Positions 1 to 7,643 of a stretch of DNA of 53,993 nucleotides are shown piece by piece. The notes beneath the pieces were generated by a model. The model did no database searches and was not told the DNA's origin. It saw only the letters and a program-made list of their open reading frames with translations. The DNA is from UBA4660 sp034408895. GTDB taxonomy: Bacteria > Bacteroidota > Bacteroidia > Flavobacteriales_D > Sanyastnellaceae. The translations under genes were made by a program, and so were the position numbers. The stretch is from the NCBI GenBank assembly GCA_034408895.1, contig JAWXCI010000020.1, forward strand, positions 1 to 53,993, in the 5' to 3' direction. Every line of letters starts with the position of its first letter. The stretch's first letter is position 1.

Positions 1-385
1 CGTGCGGCTGGCATCGTTTGGTAAAGATTTTTATGACGATACCAACGAGGCCAAATACAATAATTATGTAATCTACGAAACCAGCAATGCCATAGGCAAA
101 AAGCGCGAAGACGACCTTGCCGGAGGCCAGCAGGCACACCTTGATTACCCTGAAGTAACCGATACGCAGAAGTTCAACGTGCATGGCGACCCCATTACCA
201 ATTACGGCATTGGCTTTAGCTCCACCCCCGATGGGCCTATAGTAGGCACACCCTTCATTGTGTTAGCCAATACCAATTATATAAATAAAACTGCAGAGGA
301 AATGGGCTGGCAGGCACTCGTCCCCTTTATGAAGGTGATAAACGACAGCGTAGTAACGGTACACTATAAAGTGCTGAAGGTGTAG
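1..385 (+). CDS. C-terminal part of an unrecognised protein
   Basis: The reading frame is open from the left edge and stops with TAG, so only the last 127 or so residues are present. I do not recognise the family. The last 50 residues, starting at GPIVGTPFIVLAN and ending in TVHYKVLKV, align with the tail encoded by a start-less fragment at 46731-46952 on the other strand (G..VGTP..V.A...L.PF..V.N...Y.V..V) and with a shorter one at 46552-46656. This suggests a C-terminal module shared by several proteins of this genome, perhaps a beta-rich domain. The N-terminus, the start codon and any signal peptide lie outside the window. Confidence 0.7.
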   Translation, partial: VRLASFGKDFYDDTNEAKYNNYVIYETSNAIGKKREDDLAGGQQAHLDYPEVTDTQKFNVHGDPITNYGIGFSSTPDGPIVGTPFIVLANTNYINKTAEEMGWQALVPFMKVINDSVVTVHYKVLKV

Positions 386-418
386 GCGGGTAAAGAAATG
401 AATAATTAAGAGCACCCC

Positions 419-1189
419 TCACCCCCTCTTTATCATCCTCAACTTATGCGTATATTTATTTAGCTCCGCATTAAAAATTCCTTGGTGGTCCAGTTTATCC
501 GAGCGCACCATGCCGCTGCAATGCCATGCGTGGGTTAGAGAAGGGTCGTCCTCATGGCGCTCCACCACTGCCACGTGTGTAATGCGCCCCTCGTTATTAT
601 CGAAAAATGCGAGGTCGCCTGTTTGGGCTTCATCAATAAAAGAAATGAGTTCGCCTGTTTCGGCTTGTTGTGCAGCATCCCGCGCAATCCAATGGCCGCA
701 AATGCGAAAAACCAATTGCACAAAACCGGAACAATCCATACCGAACACCGTGCGGCCACCCCATTGGTAAGGCACCCCCTGAAACATCCTTAAGGCATCA
801 TCGAGATCGGGTTTGCGGGTGGTCGCAAAATCGCGGGCTTCAATACGATATTCCCGTTTACCAATATCGAATGATGAGCCATCCCACCCGTGCAACAACG
901 CACCTGCCGGTATTAACATGGTGCTGAGGCCATAGGTGGCAAAGAGCACAGGGAGCGTGAGCACTGCGGGTTTTTCGTTCGCCAATCGCGCTTCCACCGG
1001 CAACACCTGCTTGCTGTCCACCCAACCCAGGTAGCCATCGTGATCCAGTTTTATCATGCACCAGTTTTTGTCAGATTCATCTTCAATAGAAAACGTTTCG
1101 CCAAACAACACCTGGTTCACCATTTCGGCTTTGTCCGATGGTTGGCTGCGCATGGGGATAGCGGTGAGCGCACAAATTCCGTATTTCAT
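419..1189 (-). CDS. NlpC/P60 family cysteine peptidase with SH3-like N-terminus
   Basis: A 256-residue protein. The C-terminal half is an NlpC/P60 domain: GVPYQWGGRT leads into MDCSGF with the nucleophile Cys153, followed by RITHVAVVE with the general base His205 and a third polar residue near His220 or His223 (THAWHCSG). Residues 5-60 look like a bacterial SH3 domain and residues 65-120 may hold a second one, as in gamma-D-glutamyl-L-diamino acid endopeptidases of the YkfC type, which trim peptidoglycan stem peptides or recycle muropeptides. No signal peptide is obvious, which fits a recycling role better than wall remodelling; this is inference. The stop codon lies 34 bases from the end of the preceding convergent gene. 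The substrate is not certain. Confidence 0.9.
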   Translation of the reverse strand: MKYGICALTAIPMRSQPSDKAEMVNQVLFGETFSIEDESDKNWCMIKLDHDGYLGWVDSKQVLPVEARLANEKPAVLTLPVLFATYGLSTMLIPAGALLHGWDGSSFDIGKREYRIEARDFATTRKPDLDDALRMFQGVPYQWGGRTVFGMDCSGFVQLVFRICGHWIARDAAQQAETGELISFIDEAQTGDLAFFDNNEGRITHVAVVERHEDDPSLTHAWHCSGMVRSDKLDHQGIFNAELNKYTHKLRMIKRG

Positions 1190-1333
1190 TTTTTAGTTGT
1201 TATGGGTTGTTGGTTCTTCCACCGGTTCGGGCCGTGGCACCACCTCAAACAATAGTGGAATAGCCGCGATAAAATTTTCATGTTCTGGAAAATTAAAGGT
1301 GGTGCGAAGTAAATATCCTCCTACGTTTCCGCC

Positions 1334-2023
1334 ATGAAAACTTTTGCCCAGCGCGTTCTCGATTTCAACCAAACCCTTCAGTTGCACACCGGGCTTCCGC
1401 GTGGAATTGAGGTCATGAATCCCTTCACCCATGCGCCCATCCAATCCCTCACCCAACAATTCTATCACAAGTATTACAACGACAACAACACGCGGAAAAT
1501 TATTCTTGGAATAAACCCCGGCAGGCTTGGTGCCGGTGCCACAGGCATTCCATTCACGGACACAAAAAGATTATCAGACGTTTGCGGAATTGATGCAGGT
1601 GCACTGCACACCCACGAGCCATCCTCCGTTTTTGTTTATGATGTGATAGATGCGTTCGGTGGTGCTCAAAAGTTTTACCAACGCTACTACATCAATTCCA
1701 TTTGTCCCCTCGGCTTCATCAAACAAAATGAAAAAGGAATGGTGAACTACAACTACTACGACAGTGAAGAACTGATGCGCGCAGTCACACCCTTCATCAT
1801 TGAAAGCATGTGCAAACAACTTGAATTGGGTATAGATCGCTCGGTGTGTTTCCTCTTCGGTACTGGAAAAAACGCGAAGTTTTTCTCGGCACTCAACAGC
1901 AGGGAAAAGTTTTTTGAAAAGATTGTTCCGCTCGAACACCCTCGGTTCATCATGCAATACCGATTGAAGAAAAAGGAAGAGTACGTGCAGAAATATCTTG
2001 AACACATGAGTGCACAGCAGTGA
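1334..2023 (+). CDS. SMUG2-like uracil-DNA glycosylase family protein (DUF4918)
   Basis: A 229-residue protein. The motif GINPGRLGAGATGIPFTD (residues 59-76) corresponds to the uracil-pocket loop GMNPGPFGMAQTGVPFGE of SMUG1-type glycosylases, and EHPRF with His202 sits where other UDGs carry the HPSP minor-groove loop. The family known as DUF4918 is a SMUG2-like branch of the UDG superfamily and is expected to excise uracil or its derivatives from DNA. The presumed catalytic Asn is in the first motif. The start is fixed by TACGTTTCCGCC ending directly before the ATG, a promoter-like box that leaves almost no leader. The canonical Ung gene follows after 45 bases on the same strand, so the two may form one base-excision repair unit. 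Its true substrate is not known from the sequence. Confidence 0.85.
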   Translation: MKTFAQRVLDFNQTLQLHTGLPRGIEVMNPFTHAPIQSLTQQFYHKYYNDNNTRKIILGINPGRLGAGATGIPFTDTKRLSDVCGIDAGALHTHEPSSVFVYDVIDAFGGAQKFYQRYYINSICPLGFIKQNEKGMVNYNYYDSEELMRAVTPFIIESMCKQLELGIDRSVCFLFGTGKNAKFFSALNSREKFFEKIVPLEHPRFIMQYRLKKKEEYVQKYLEHMSAQQ

Positions 2024-2068
2024 GCGATTAACAACTCTTAGGTTTGAGCGCGACAAATAACATCTGCA

Positions 2069-2728
2069 ATGGACATCAAACTGGAACCCGGCTGGAAAGC
2101 ACTACTCACTTCTGAGTTTCAAAAAGATTATTTCCTGAAGTTGATTGACTTTGTGCGCAACGAGTATCGGACTGCAACATGCTACCCTCCGGGCACACTA
2201 ATCTTCTCTGCATTTAATCATTGCCCATTGGATAAATTGAAAGTGGTGATTCTTGGACAAGACCCTTACCACGGCCCTGGCCAGGCGAACGGACTTTGTT
2301 TTTCGGTGAGCGATCACATTGCGCAGCCCCCATCACTCAAAAACATTTTCAAAGAAATAAATAGTGATCTCGACAAAGCCATTCCACAAAGCGGAAACCT
2401 TGAACGATGGGCCGATCAGGGTGTGCTTCTTCTCAACGCCACACTTACGGTGCGCGCAGGTCAGGCAGCATCGCATCAGGACAGGGGCTGGGAGGTTTTT
2501 ACCGATGAGGTGATTCGCCTTGTGAATGATCTAAAGCAGGGAGTGGTGTTTATGCTTTGGGGAAACTATGCGCAGAAGAAAGGTGCGTTCATTGACACTT
2601 CGCGCCACCTTGTTTTGAAAAGTGCACACCCTTCTCCCCTGGCAGGCGGAGCTTTTTTCGGCCAGCATCATTTTTCAAAAGCAAATGATTATCTCAAAAG
2701 TTTGAATCTGCCGGAAATTGATTGGTGA
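2069..2728 (+). CDS. ung: uracil-DNA glycosylase, family 1
   Basis: A 219-residue protein of normal length for Ung, which removes uracil from DNA to start base-excision repair in the cytoplasm. The water-activating loop VVILGQDPYHG places the catalytic Asp at residue 65, and the minor-groove intercalation loop HPSPLAGG places His at 187, matching Asp64 and His187 of the E. coli enzyme. GLCFSV and LLLNATLTVRAG, the uracil-recognition strands, are also present. The gene has its own promoter-like box, TAGGTTTG at 2039-2046, 22 bases before the ATG, so it may be transcribed apart from the SMUG2-like gene upstream. No damage to the active site is seen. Confidence 0.98.
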   Translation: MDIKLEPGWKALLTSEFQKDYFLKLIDFVRNEYRTATCYPPGTLIFSAFNHCPLDKLKVVILGQDPYHGPGQANGLCFSVSDHIAQPPSLKNIFKEINSDLDKAIPQSGNLERWADQGVLLLNATLTVRAGQAASHQDRGWEVFTDEVIRLVNDLKQGVVFMLWGNYAQKKGAFIDTSRHLVLKSAHPSPLAGGAFFGQHHFSKANDYLKSLNLPEIDW

Positions 2729-2761
2729 ATAAGGACAACTAAATTCAGAAACCTTCGTGCT

Positions 2762-3535
2762 ATGAATAAATCAATTGTTTATCTCGTGATTGCAGCAACG
2801 TTCGCTTCATGCGCTGTTGAAGAAGACACAACTAACCCCGTTATCACATCACTGAAAGTAAATGGTACGGTGGCTGATGAGCATAGCGCACAAGGCGGTT
2901 CCATGCTCACTGTGGAAGTAGCTGCAACTGACAACGAACGCCTGAATCAAATAAAAGTGAGCGTTCATTCTGCCGATGATGGTCATACACATCATGGCCA
3001 GGGTGCTGATGAAATTGATCATCCCAACACCGCAACATGGGGCGAGAATGAAATAAAAAACGCAAGCGGAACTTCCGATTCGGAAACCTTTAGCTTCGAT
3101 GTTCCCGACAGCGTTGGTGGACGCTGGCACATTGAAGTAGTGCTGCTTGATGAGAGTGGAAACGAATCGGAAGAGACTGCTACCGTACTTCATGTTGTGA
3201 ATGATAATCTTCCCGTCTTCACCATTACAGGAACCAATCCGGATGTGAATGTTGACGGTGAAATTCCGCTCCCTGTTGGTGGAACACCCGAAGTTGAAGG
3301 AAGTGTGGCCGACCCTGATGGATTGGCCCAAATCATTGCTACTATAATTGAAGTAGGAATGGGAGAGGATATTATTCATACCATTGACATTGCTCCGCTG
3401 GGCAGTAATTCATTTGCATTGAGTGCCATCAGTTTCGATCCGATTGATGTTGCTGGCGATTATACACTTCGCCTTTATGCCCTTGACGTGGAAGGTTACT
3501 ACAGCCTTTGGGAATTTTCGTTGCATGTTGAATAA
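2762..3535 (+). CDS. lipoprotein, DUF4625-like
   Basis: A 257-residue protein starting with a short signal peptide and a lipobox (ATFASC, Cys17), so it is probably an outer-membrane or periplasmic lipoprotein. Residues 25-145 begin with TNPVITSLKVNG and contain a His-rich stretch (HSADDGHTHHGQG) as in DUF4625 lipoproteins of Bacteroidota. Residues 150-257 read as a second beta-sandwich domain with GSVADPDGLAQI. Both domains look like cadherin- or Ig-like folds with Asp-rich edges, and the His cluster could bind a metal, which is inference. The gene lies 33 bases after ung but has no functional link that I can see. The DUF4625 assignment is from memory of the pattern and is moderate. Confidence 0.7.
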   Translation: MNKSIVYLVIAATFASCAVEEDTTNPVITSLKVNGTVADEHSAQGGSMLTVEVAATDNERLNQIKVSVHSADDGHTHHGQGADEIDHPNTATWGENEIKNASGTSDSETFSFDVPDSVGGRWHIEVVLLDESGNESEETATVLHVVNDNLPVFTITGTNPDVNVDGEIPLPVGGTPEVEGSVADPDGLAQIIATIIEVGMGEDIIHTIDIAPLGSNSFALSAISFDPIDVAGDYTLRLYALDVEGYYSLWEFSLHVE

Positions 3536-3667
3536 ACATTTGTTCTGTGTTGTGTTTCGCACACCCAGTCTTGTTCATGCCCACCCCAAAGAAAGTTAAG
3601 GCCGTACTTCACCATGACGAAAGCCACAACCTTCGCCCCCGAACCAAAAAAAAATCTGCTTACTGTA

Positions 3668-4924
3668 ATGAAATTAATGGTCTCCATTTTCATGTTCTGC
3701 ATCATTAATCTTTTTGCTACTGCTCAAAGTGATGACAGGATTAAGTTGTTCCTCAATTGTGAGAACTGCAATTCCGAATACGTCAAAACGGAAATCACCT
3801 GGGTGGATTACATGCGTGATTTGAAAGATGCTGATGTCATTCTTCTTGTCACCACTATTAGCACCGGTTCAGGTGGCCAGGAGTATCAGTTTGCATTCAC
3901 AGGTCAAAACCGATTTGCCGGAGTTGATGATGTACTGAAGTATTCGGTTTCCAGCATTGCCACCGAGGATGAAGAGAGAAAAGGAATTGTACACACCATT
4001 AAGCTCGGATTGATGCGTTACGCAGCGCGCCTGTCTATGGCACAACAATTTGAAATCACCAACACCACCGTTGCCGGTGATGAAGGTACAGGAACCAACC
4101 CGGTTGAAGATCTCTGGAAAGCATGGGTGTTCAGTGTGGGTGTGAGCGGTGATGTGAATGGCGAAAAAATTTCACAGTCAGGTCGGATGTCAGGAAGCTT
4201 CTCGGCAAACAAGGTGACGGAGAAAAGGAAAATCGGTCTCAGTGGTCGTAGCAGTTATAGCGAGCAACGCTATAGTTATTCGGGAACAACCGATACCTAC
4301 ATCCAGCGGAGTACCTTCTTCAATGCAAACTACATTCACTCGCTTGGCGGAAAACTTTCAGCCGGTGTTTTTGCCAATGCAGGAAATAGTGATTACAGCA
4401 ATTCTGATTTGTACACGGAAGGGTCAGTGGGAATTGAATATGATTTTTTTCCATACTCCGAAGCCCAGACCAGAGTCTTCGCCTTTACCTATACAGTAGG
4501 AACGAAGTATTATGATTTTCACGAAATCACCATTTACAACAAGCTGACCCAGTACGTGCATTCCCAGAATGCAAGTCTTTCTTTCTCGCTCACCAAACCC
4601 TGGGGTTCCATCAGTTTTGCATTGAACGGTTCCACTTTCCTCGATGATATTTCCAAACACCGTTATGGAGGATTCACCAATTTCGATGTACGGATTTTCA
4701 AAGGACTCTCGGTCAACGCATTTTTTGTCTATGACGTGATTCATGATCAAATAGGCCTACCTGCCGGTGGCGCAAGCGAAGAAGAAATTCTTTTGTCGCA
4801 ACAGGAGTTGGCCACCAGTTACAGTTACTTTTCTTACTTCGGACTCAACTATCGGTTCGGAAGTATTTACAACAACGTGGTGAACCCAAGATTTGAAAGC
4901 GGGAGTTATAGTTTTTCGTTTTGA
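3668..4924 (+). CDS. hypothetical outer-membrane beta-barrel protein
   Basis: The reading frame opens further upstream (an ATG at 3614), but the start at 3668 gives a proper signal peptide (MKLMVSIFMFCIINLFATAQ) and removes a stretch that includes the promoter-like CAACCTTCGCCCCC near 3628. The mature protein, about 400 residues, has a small N-terminal domain with CENCNSEY and then alternating polar and hydrophobic strands rich in Tyr, Ser and Phe. It ends in GSYSFSF, a typical C-terminal beta-signal for insertion by the BAM complex. It therefore looks like a barrel of about 12-16 strands. I cannot name a family. The function is unknown; it may be a sensor or stress-related barrel, but nothing in the neighbourhood supports a choice. 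Confidence 0.7.
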   Translation: MKLMVSIFMFCIINLFATAQSDDRIKLFLNCENCNSEYVKTEITWVDYMRDLKDADVILLVTTISTGSGGQEYQFAFTGQNRFAGVDDVLKYSVSSIATEDEERKGIVHTIKLGLMRYAARLSMAQQFEITNTTVAGDEGTGTNPVEDLWKAWVFSVGVSGDVNGEKISQSGRMSGSFSANKVTEKRKIGLSGRSSYSEQRYSYSGTTDTYIQRSTFFNANYIHSLGGKLSAGVFANAGNSDYSNSDLYTEGSVGIEYDFFPYSEAQTRVFAFTYTVGTKYYDFHEITIYNKLTQYVHSQNASLSFSLTKPWGSISFALNGSTFLDDISKHRYGGFTNFDVRIFKGLSVNAFFVYDVIHDQIGLPAGGASEEEILLSQQELATSYSYFSYFGLNYRFGSIYNNVVNPRFESGSYSFSF

Positions 4925-5138
4925 TGAATATCCAGATAGAGAATACAAATTCGAGACACATTCTGGACAGCACTATTATCATCATGAGCTGAAATCGGCA
5001 CAACACCGGAAGTATTTTGGTGTTTAGGTAATAGAAATAATTTTTTCATTTTGAATTTGGGTTATCAGGTCAAGTCGCTGATATTGTCCCTCAAGGCGTT
5101 CATTTACGCAGAACCTTCCTTTTGGGAAGGGAAGGGCT

Positions 5139-5711
5139 TCAATTCAAAGTAGGATCCTCTGGCAAATTGGCAATGATTTTTCCTTTGCCTCCCATGCTTT
5201 TCATCACAGTGCGCCATAGGTCGCTGATGTCAGTATTCATCACCACATCGCTGTTGATGTTGGCTACAAACCATGACCTCAATTTCATTTCGCCTTCCAG
5301 TTGCTTTGGCGACCAGCCACTGTAGCCCACGAAGAAACGAATCTGGCTGCGGTCAATTTTCCCCTGGATAAGTCTGTCCTTTAGTGTTTCGAAATTTCCT
5401 CCCATAAAAATTCCCGGAATCACTTCCACCGAATCGGAGATTTCTTTGCCAAGAGTATGTATGTAGTAGAGGTTAGAATTCTTAACCGGGCCACCAATAG
5501 AAATTTTTCCCTCGAACTTCGGCATGTTTTCCATTATCTGGTCCAACTCCACATCAATGTAATTGTTGAGCACGAAACCAAATGAACCATCGTCATTGTG
5601 TTCGCAAAGGAAAATAACGGTGCGCCTGAAATAGGGGTCATTTAAAAAAGGTTCGGATAGCAGCACCTGGCCTTTCTGGGGTTTGATATTTTGATCGGGA
5701 GAGAAAGTCAT
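5139..5711 (-). CDS. yqgE: YqgE/AlgH family protein
   Basis: A 190-residue cytoplasmic protein of the usual length. The family signature is clear: KGQVLLSEPFLNDPYFRRTV near the start, then GSFGFVLNN, ISIGGPV and FVGYSGWSPKQLEGE. YqgE/AlgH proteins are widely conserved; the family was linked to regulation of alginate genes in Pseudomonas, but its biochemical role is still unclear. The gene stands alone between convergent and divergent neighbours. Its upstream side is occupied by a heptamer-repeat cassette at 5719-5782. Confidence 0.95.
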   Translation of the reverse strand: MTFSPDQNIKPQKGQVLLSEPFLNDPYFRRTVIFLCEHNDDGSFGFVLNNYIDVELDQIMENMPKFEGKISIGGPVKNSNLYYIHTLGKEISDSVEVIPGIFMGGNFETLKDRLIQGKIDRSQIRFFVGYSGWSPKQLEGEMKLRSWFVANINSDVVMNTDISDLWRTVMKSMGGKGKIIANLPEDPTLN

Positions 5712-5718
5712 TTTCCGG

Positions 5719-5782
5719 TTGATAGTTCATGATTCATAGTTCATGGGCGAAGGATTTGTTGTTGAACCCTATTAACTATGAA
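5719..5782. repeat. inverted heptamer cassette, TTCATRG type
   Basis: Four successive 7-nt words (TTGATAG, TTCATGA, TTCATAG, TTCATGG) run from 5719 to 5746. After a 22-nt spacer two inverted words (CTATTAA, CTATGAA) close the cassette at 5769-5782. The arms can pair partly as a hairpin. It occupies the gap upstream of yqgE and before the M14 peptidase. The same layout with other words occurs at 9740-9809 and 53937-53993. Confidence 0.75.
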
Positions 5783-5879
5783 CCAATTTTCCATTTGTCA
5801 TTTTAACTGCGAAACTACTTTGAAGGTTGCCAAATTCGCAGCAAAAATTATCGACCAAAATTACACGTCTCAACTTTGT

Positions 5880-7622
5880 ATGAAAAATTCAATGCTGCTA
5901 AAAATTCTGTTTTTATTCATCGCCCTCCTGAGCCTGTTTCAGGATAAAAGTCAAGGCCAGCATATTCCGTTTGCTGCAAACAAAACGCTGACGTGGGAAC
6001 AATGCATTGCAACTTGCAAAGCGCTGGACGAAGAAAGTGAATTCGCGCAATTGGAGGAATATGGAACGACAGACATTGGCAAGCCGCTTCACCTTTTTAT
6101 TATCAATAAGGACAAGGTTTTTTATCCGGAACTATTCGACCGGGAGAAAACGGTAATTCTAATCAACAACGCAATTCATCCCGGAGAACCAGATGGTGTG
6201 GACGCAAGCCTGATGTTGAGTCGCGAATTGCTGGACAAGAAAAATCCGCTGCACGAATTGCTCAATCACGTAATCATCTGCATCATCCCGATTTACAATG
6301 TGGATGGCGCATTGAACCGTGGAAGTTTTTCGCGCGCCAACCAGGATGGCCCGGAGGAATATGGTTTCCGTGGCAATGCGCGCAACCTCGATCTGAACCG
6401 CGATTTTATAAAGTGCGATTCTGAAAATGCAAAGTCGTTTTCGAAAATATTCCGCACAGTCAGGCCGCATGTATTTGTGGATACGCACGTGAGCAACGGG
6501 GCCGACTATCCCTATACCATGACTTTGATTTCAACGCAGAGCGACAAACTCGGTGGAGCGATGGGAGAGTTTATGCGCATGAAATTATCACCTGCTCTGT
6601 TCAAACGGATGGAAGAAAAAAATCATACAATGTGTCCGTACGTGAACACGATGGGACGCACTCCTGAAAGCGGCTTGGTTGAATTTCTGGAAACACCGCG
6701 CTTTGCTTCAGGCTATGCCGGTTTGTTCAACACGTTCAGCTTCATCACCGAAACACACATGCTCAAACCATTCGCCCAACGCGTGGAAAGCACATACCAG
6801 TTTTTTGTTTCCATGATAGAGTATTGCCGTGATGATGGAGTTGCAATCCGGGAAGCGAAACGGCAGGCTGATCTCGCGTTGCTGTCACAAAAAGATTTTG
6901 CACTGGGATGGGAACTCGACACTGCACGAAAAGACATCATCAACTTTTCCGGTTATGAAGCAAAACAAAAACCGTCAAATGTTGGGGCAGGGGAGAGGAT
7001 GTATTACGATCATTCTTCATCTTATGCAAAACCAGTGAACTATTTCAATCGCTACAAACAGGGGGTTGTTGTTGCCGCGCCTGCTTTCTACATCATTCCA
7101 CAGGCGTGGCGTGAAGTGATTGAACGTTTGAAGTGTAATCATGTGCTGATGAAACGCATCGAACGCGATACACTGATGCAGGTGTTTGTTTATTACATCG
7201 AAGACTTGAAAACCGGAGAAGAACCTTACGAAGGTCACTACAACCATCGCGACACCGAAGTGCGCAAGGCTATGCAATCCGTTCAATTGTTCAAAGGAGA
7301 TTACATCATCCCGACACAACAGGAAGCAAAACGCTACCTTGTGGAAGTGCTGGAGCCACAAAGCGAGGATGGATTCTTTGCGTGGAATTTTTTCGACTCT
7401 GTGCTCCAGCAGAAAGAGTGGTTCAGCGATTATGTGTTCGAAGAAAAAGCTGAAGAGCTATTGAAAAATGACTCAAAACTGAAAGCGGATTTTGATAAGG
7501 TAATGACGGAAGATGAAGAATTGAAAAACAGCCACTGGATGCAACTCTACTGGATCTACCAGCGCTCACCTTACTTCGAAAAAAGTGCTTACAGGTACCC
7601 GGTGTTTAGAATGGAAAATTGA
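5880..7622 (+). CDS. secreted M14-family zinc carboxypeptidase
   Basis: The frame opens at 5778, but the start at 5880 gives a normal signal peptide (MKNSMLLKILFLFIALLSLF, ending near QGQ) and 580 residues. The zinc site is readable: NNAIHPGEPDG supplies His and Glu of the HxxE motif, DTHVSNGADY supplies the third ligand, and FITETHML supplies the catalytic Glu. R-N-L-D-L-N-R in between matches the substrate-binding motif of M14 peptidases. It should act in the periplasm or outside the cell on protein or peptidoglycan peptides. The C-terminal 250 residues are not catalytic and carry no T9SS sorting domain. The subfamily is one common in Bacteroidota; the precise substrate is unknown. Confidence 0.92.
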   Translation: MKNSMLLKILFLFIALLSLFQDKSQGQHIPFAANKTLTWEQCIATCKALDEESEFAQLEEYGTTDIGKPLHLFIINKDKVFYPELFDREKTVILINNAIHPGEPDGVDASLMLSRELLDKKNPLHELLNHVIICIIPIYNVDGALNRGSFSRANQDGPEEYGFRGNARNLDLNRDFIKCDSENAKSFSKIFRTVRPHVFVDTHVSNGADYPYTMTLISTQSDKLGGAMGEFMRMKLSPALFKRMEEKNHTMCPYVNTMGRTPESGLVEFLETPRFASGYAGLFNTFSFITETHMLKPFAQRVESTYQFFVSMIEYCRDDGVAIREAKRQADLALLSQKDFALGWELDTARKDIINFSGYEAKQKPSNVGAGERMYYDHSSSYAKPVNYFNRYKQGVVVAAPAFYIIPQAWREVIERLKCNHVLMKRIERDTLMQVFVYYIEDLKTGEEPYEGHYNHRDTEVRKAMQSVQLFKGDYIIPTQQEAKRYLVEVLEPQSEDGFFAWNFFDSVLQQKEWFSDYVFEEKAEELLKNDSKLKADFDKVMTEDEELKNSHWMQLYWIYQRSPYFEKSAYRYPVFRMEN

Positions 7623-7643
7623 CAATTCGAATTATGATGAGCA

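Noticed and set aside
1193..1468. Minus-strand frame of 91 residues before the NlpC/P60 gene
   Set aside because: It overlaps the SMUG2-like gene for most of its length and shows no family; the tail VVPRPEPVEEPTT is by-product composition.
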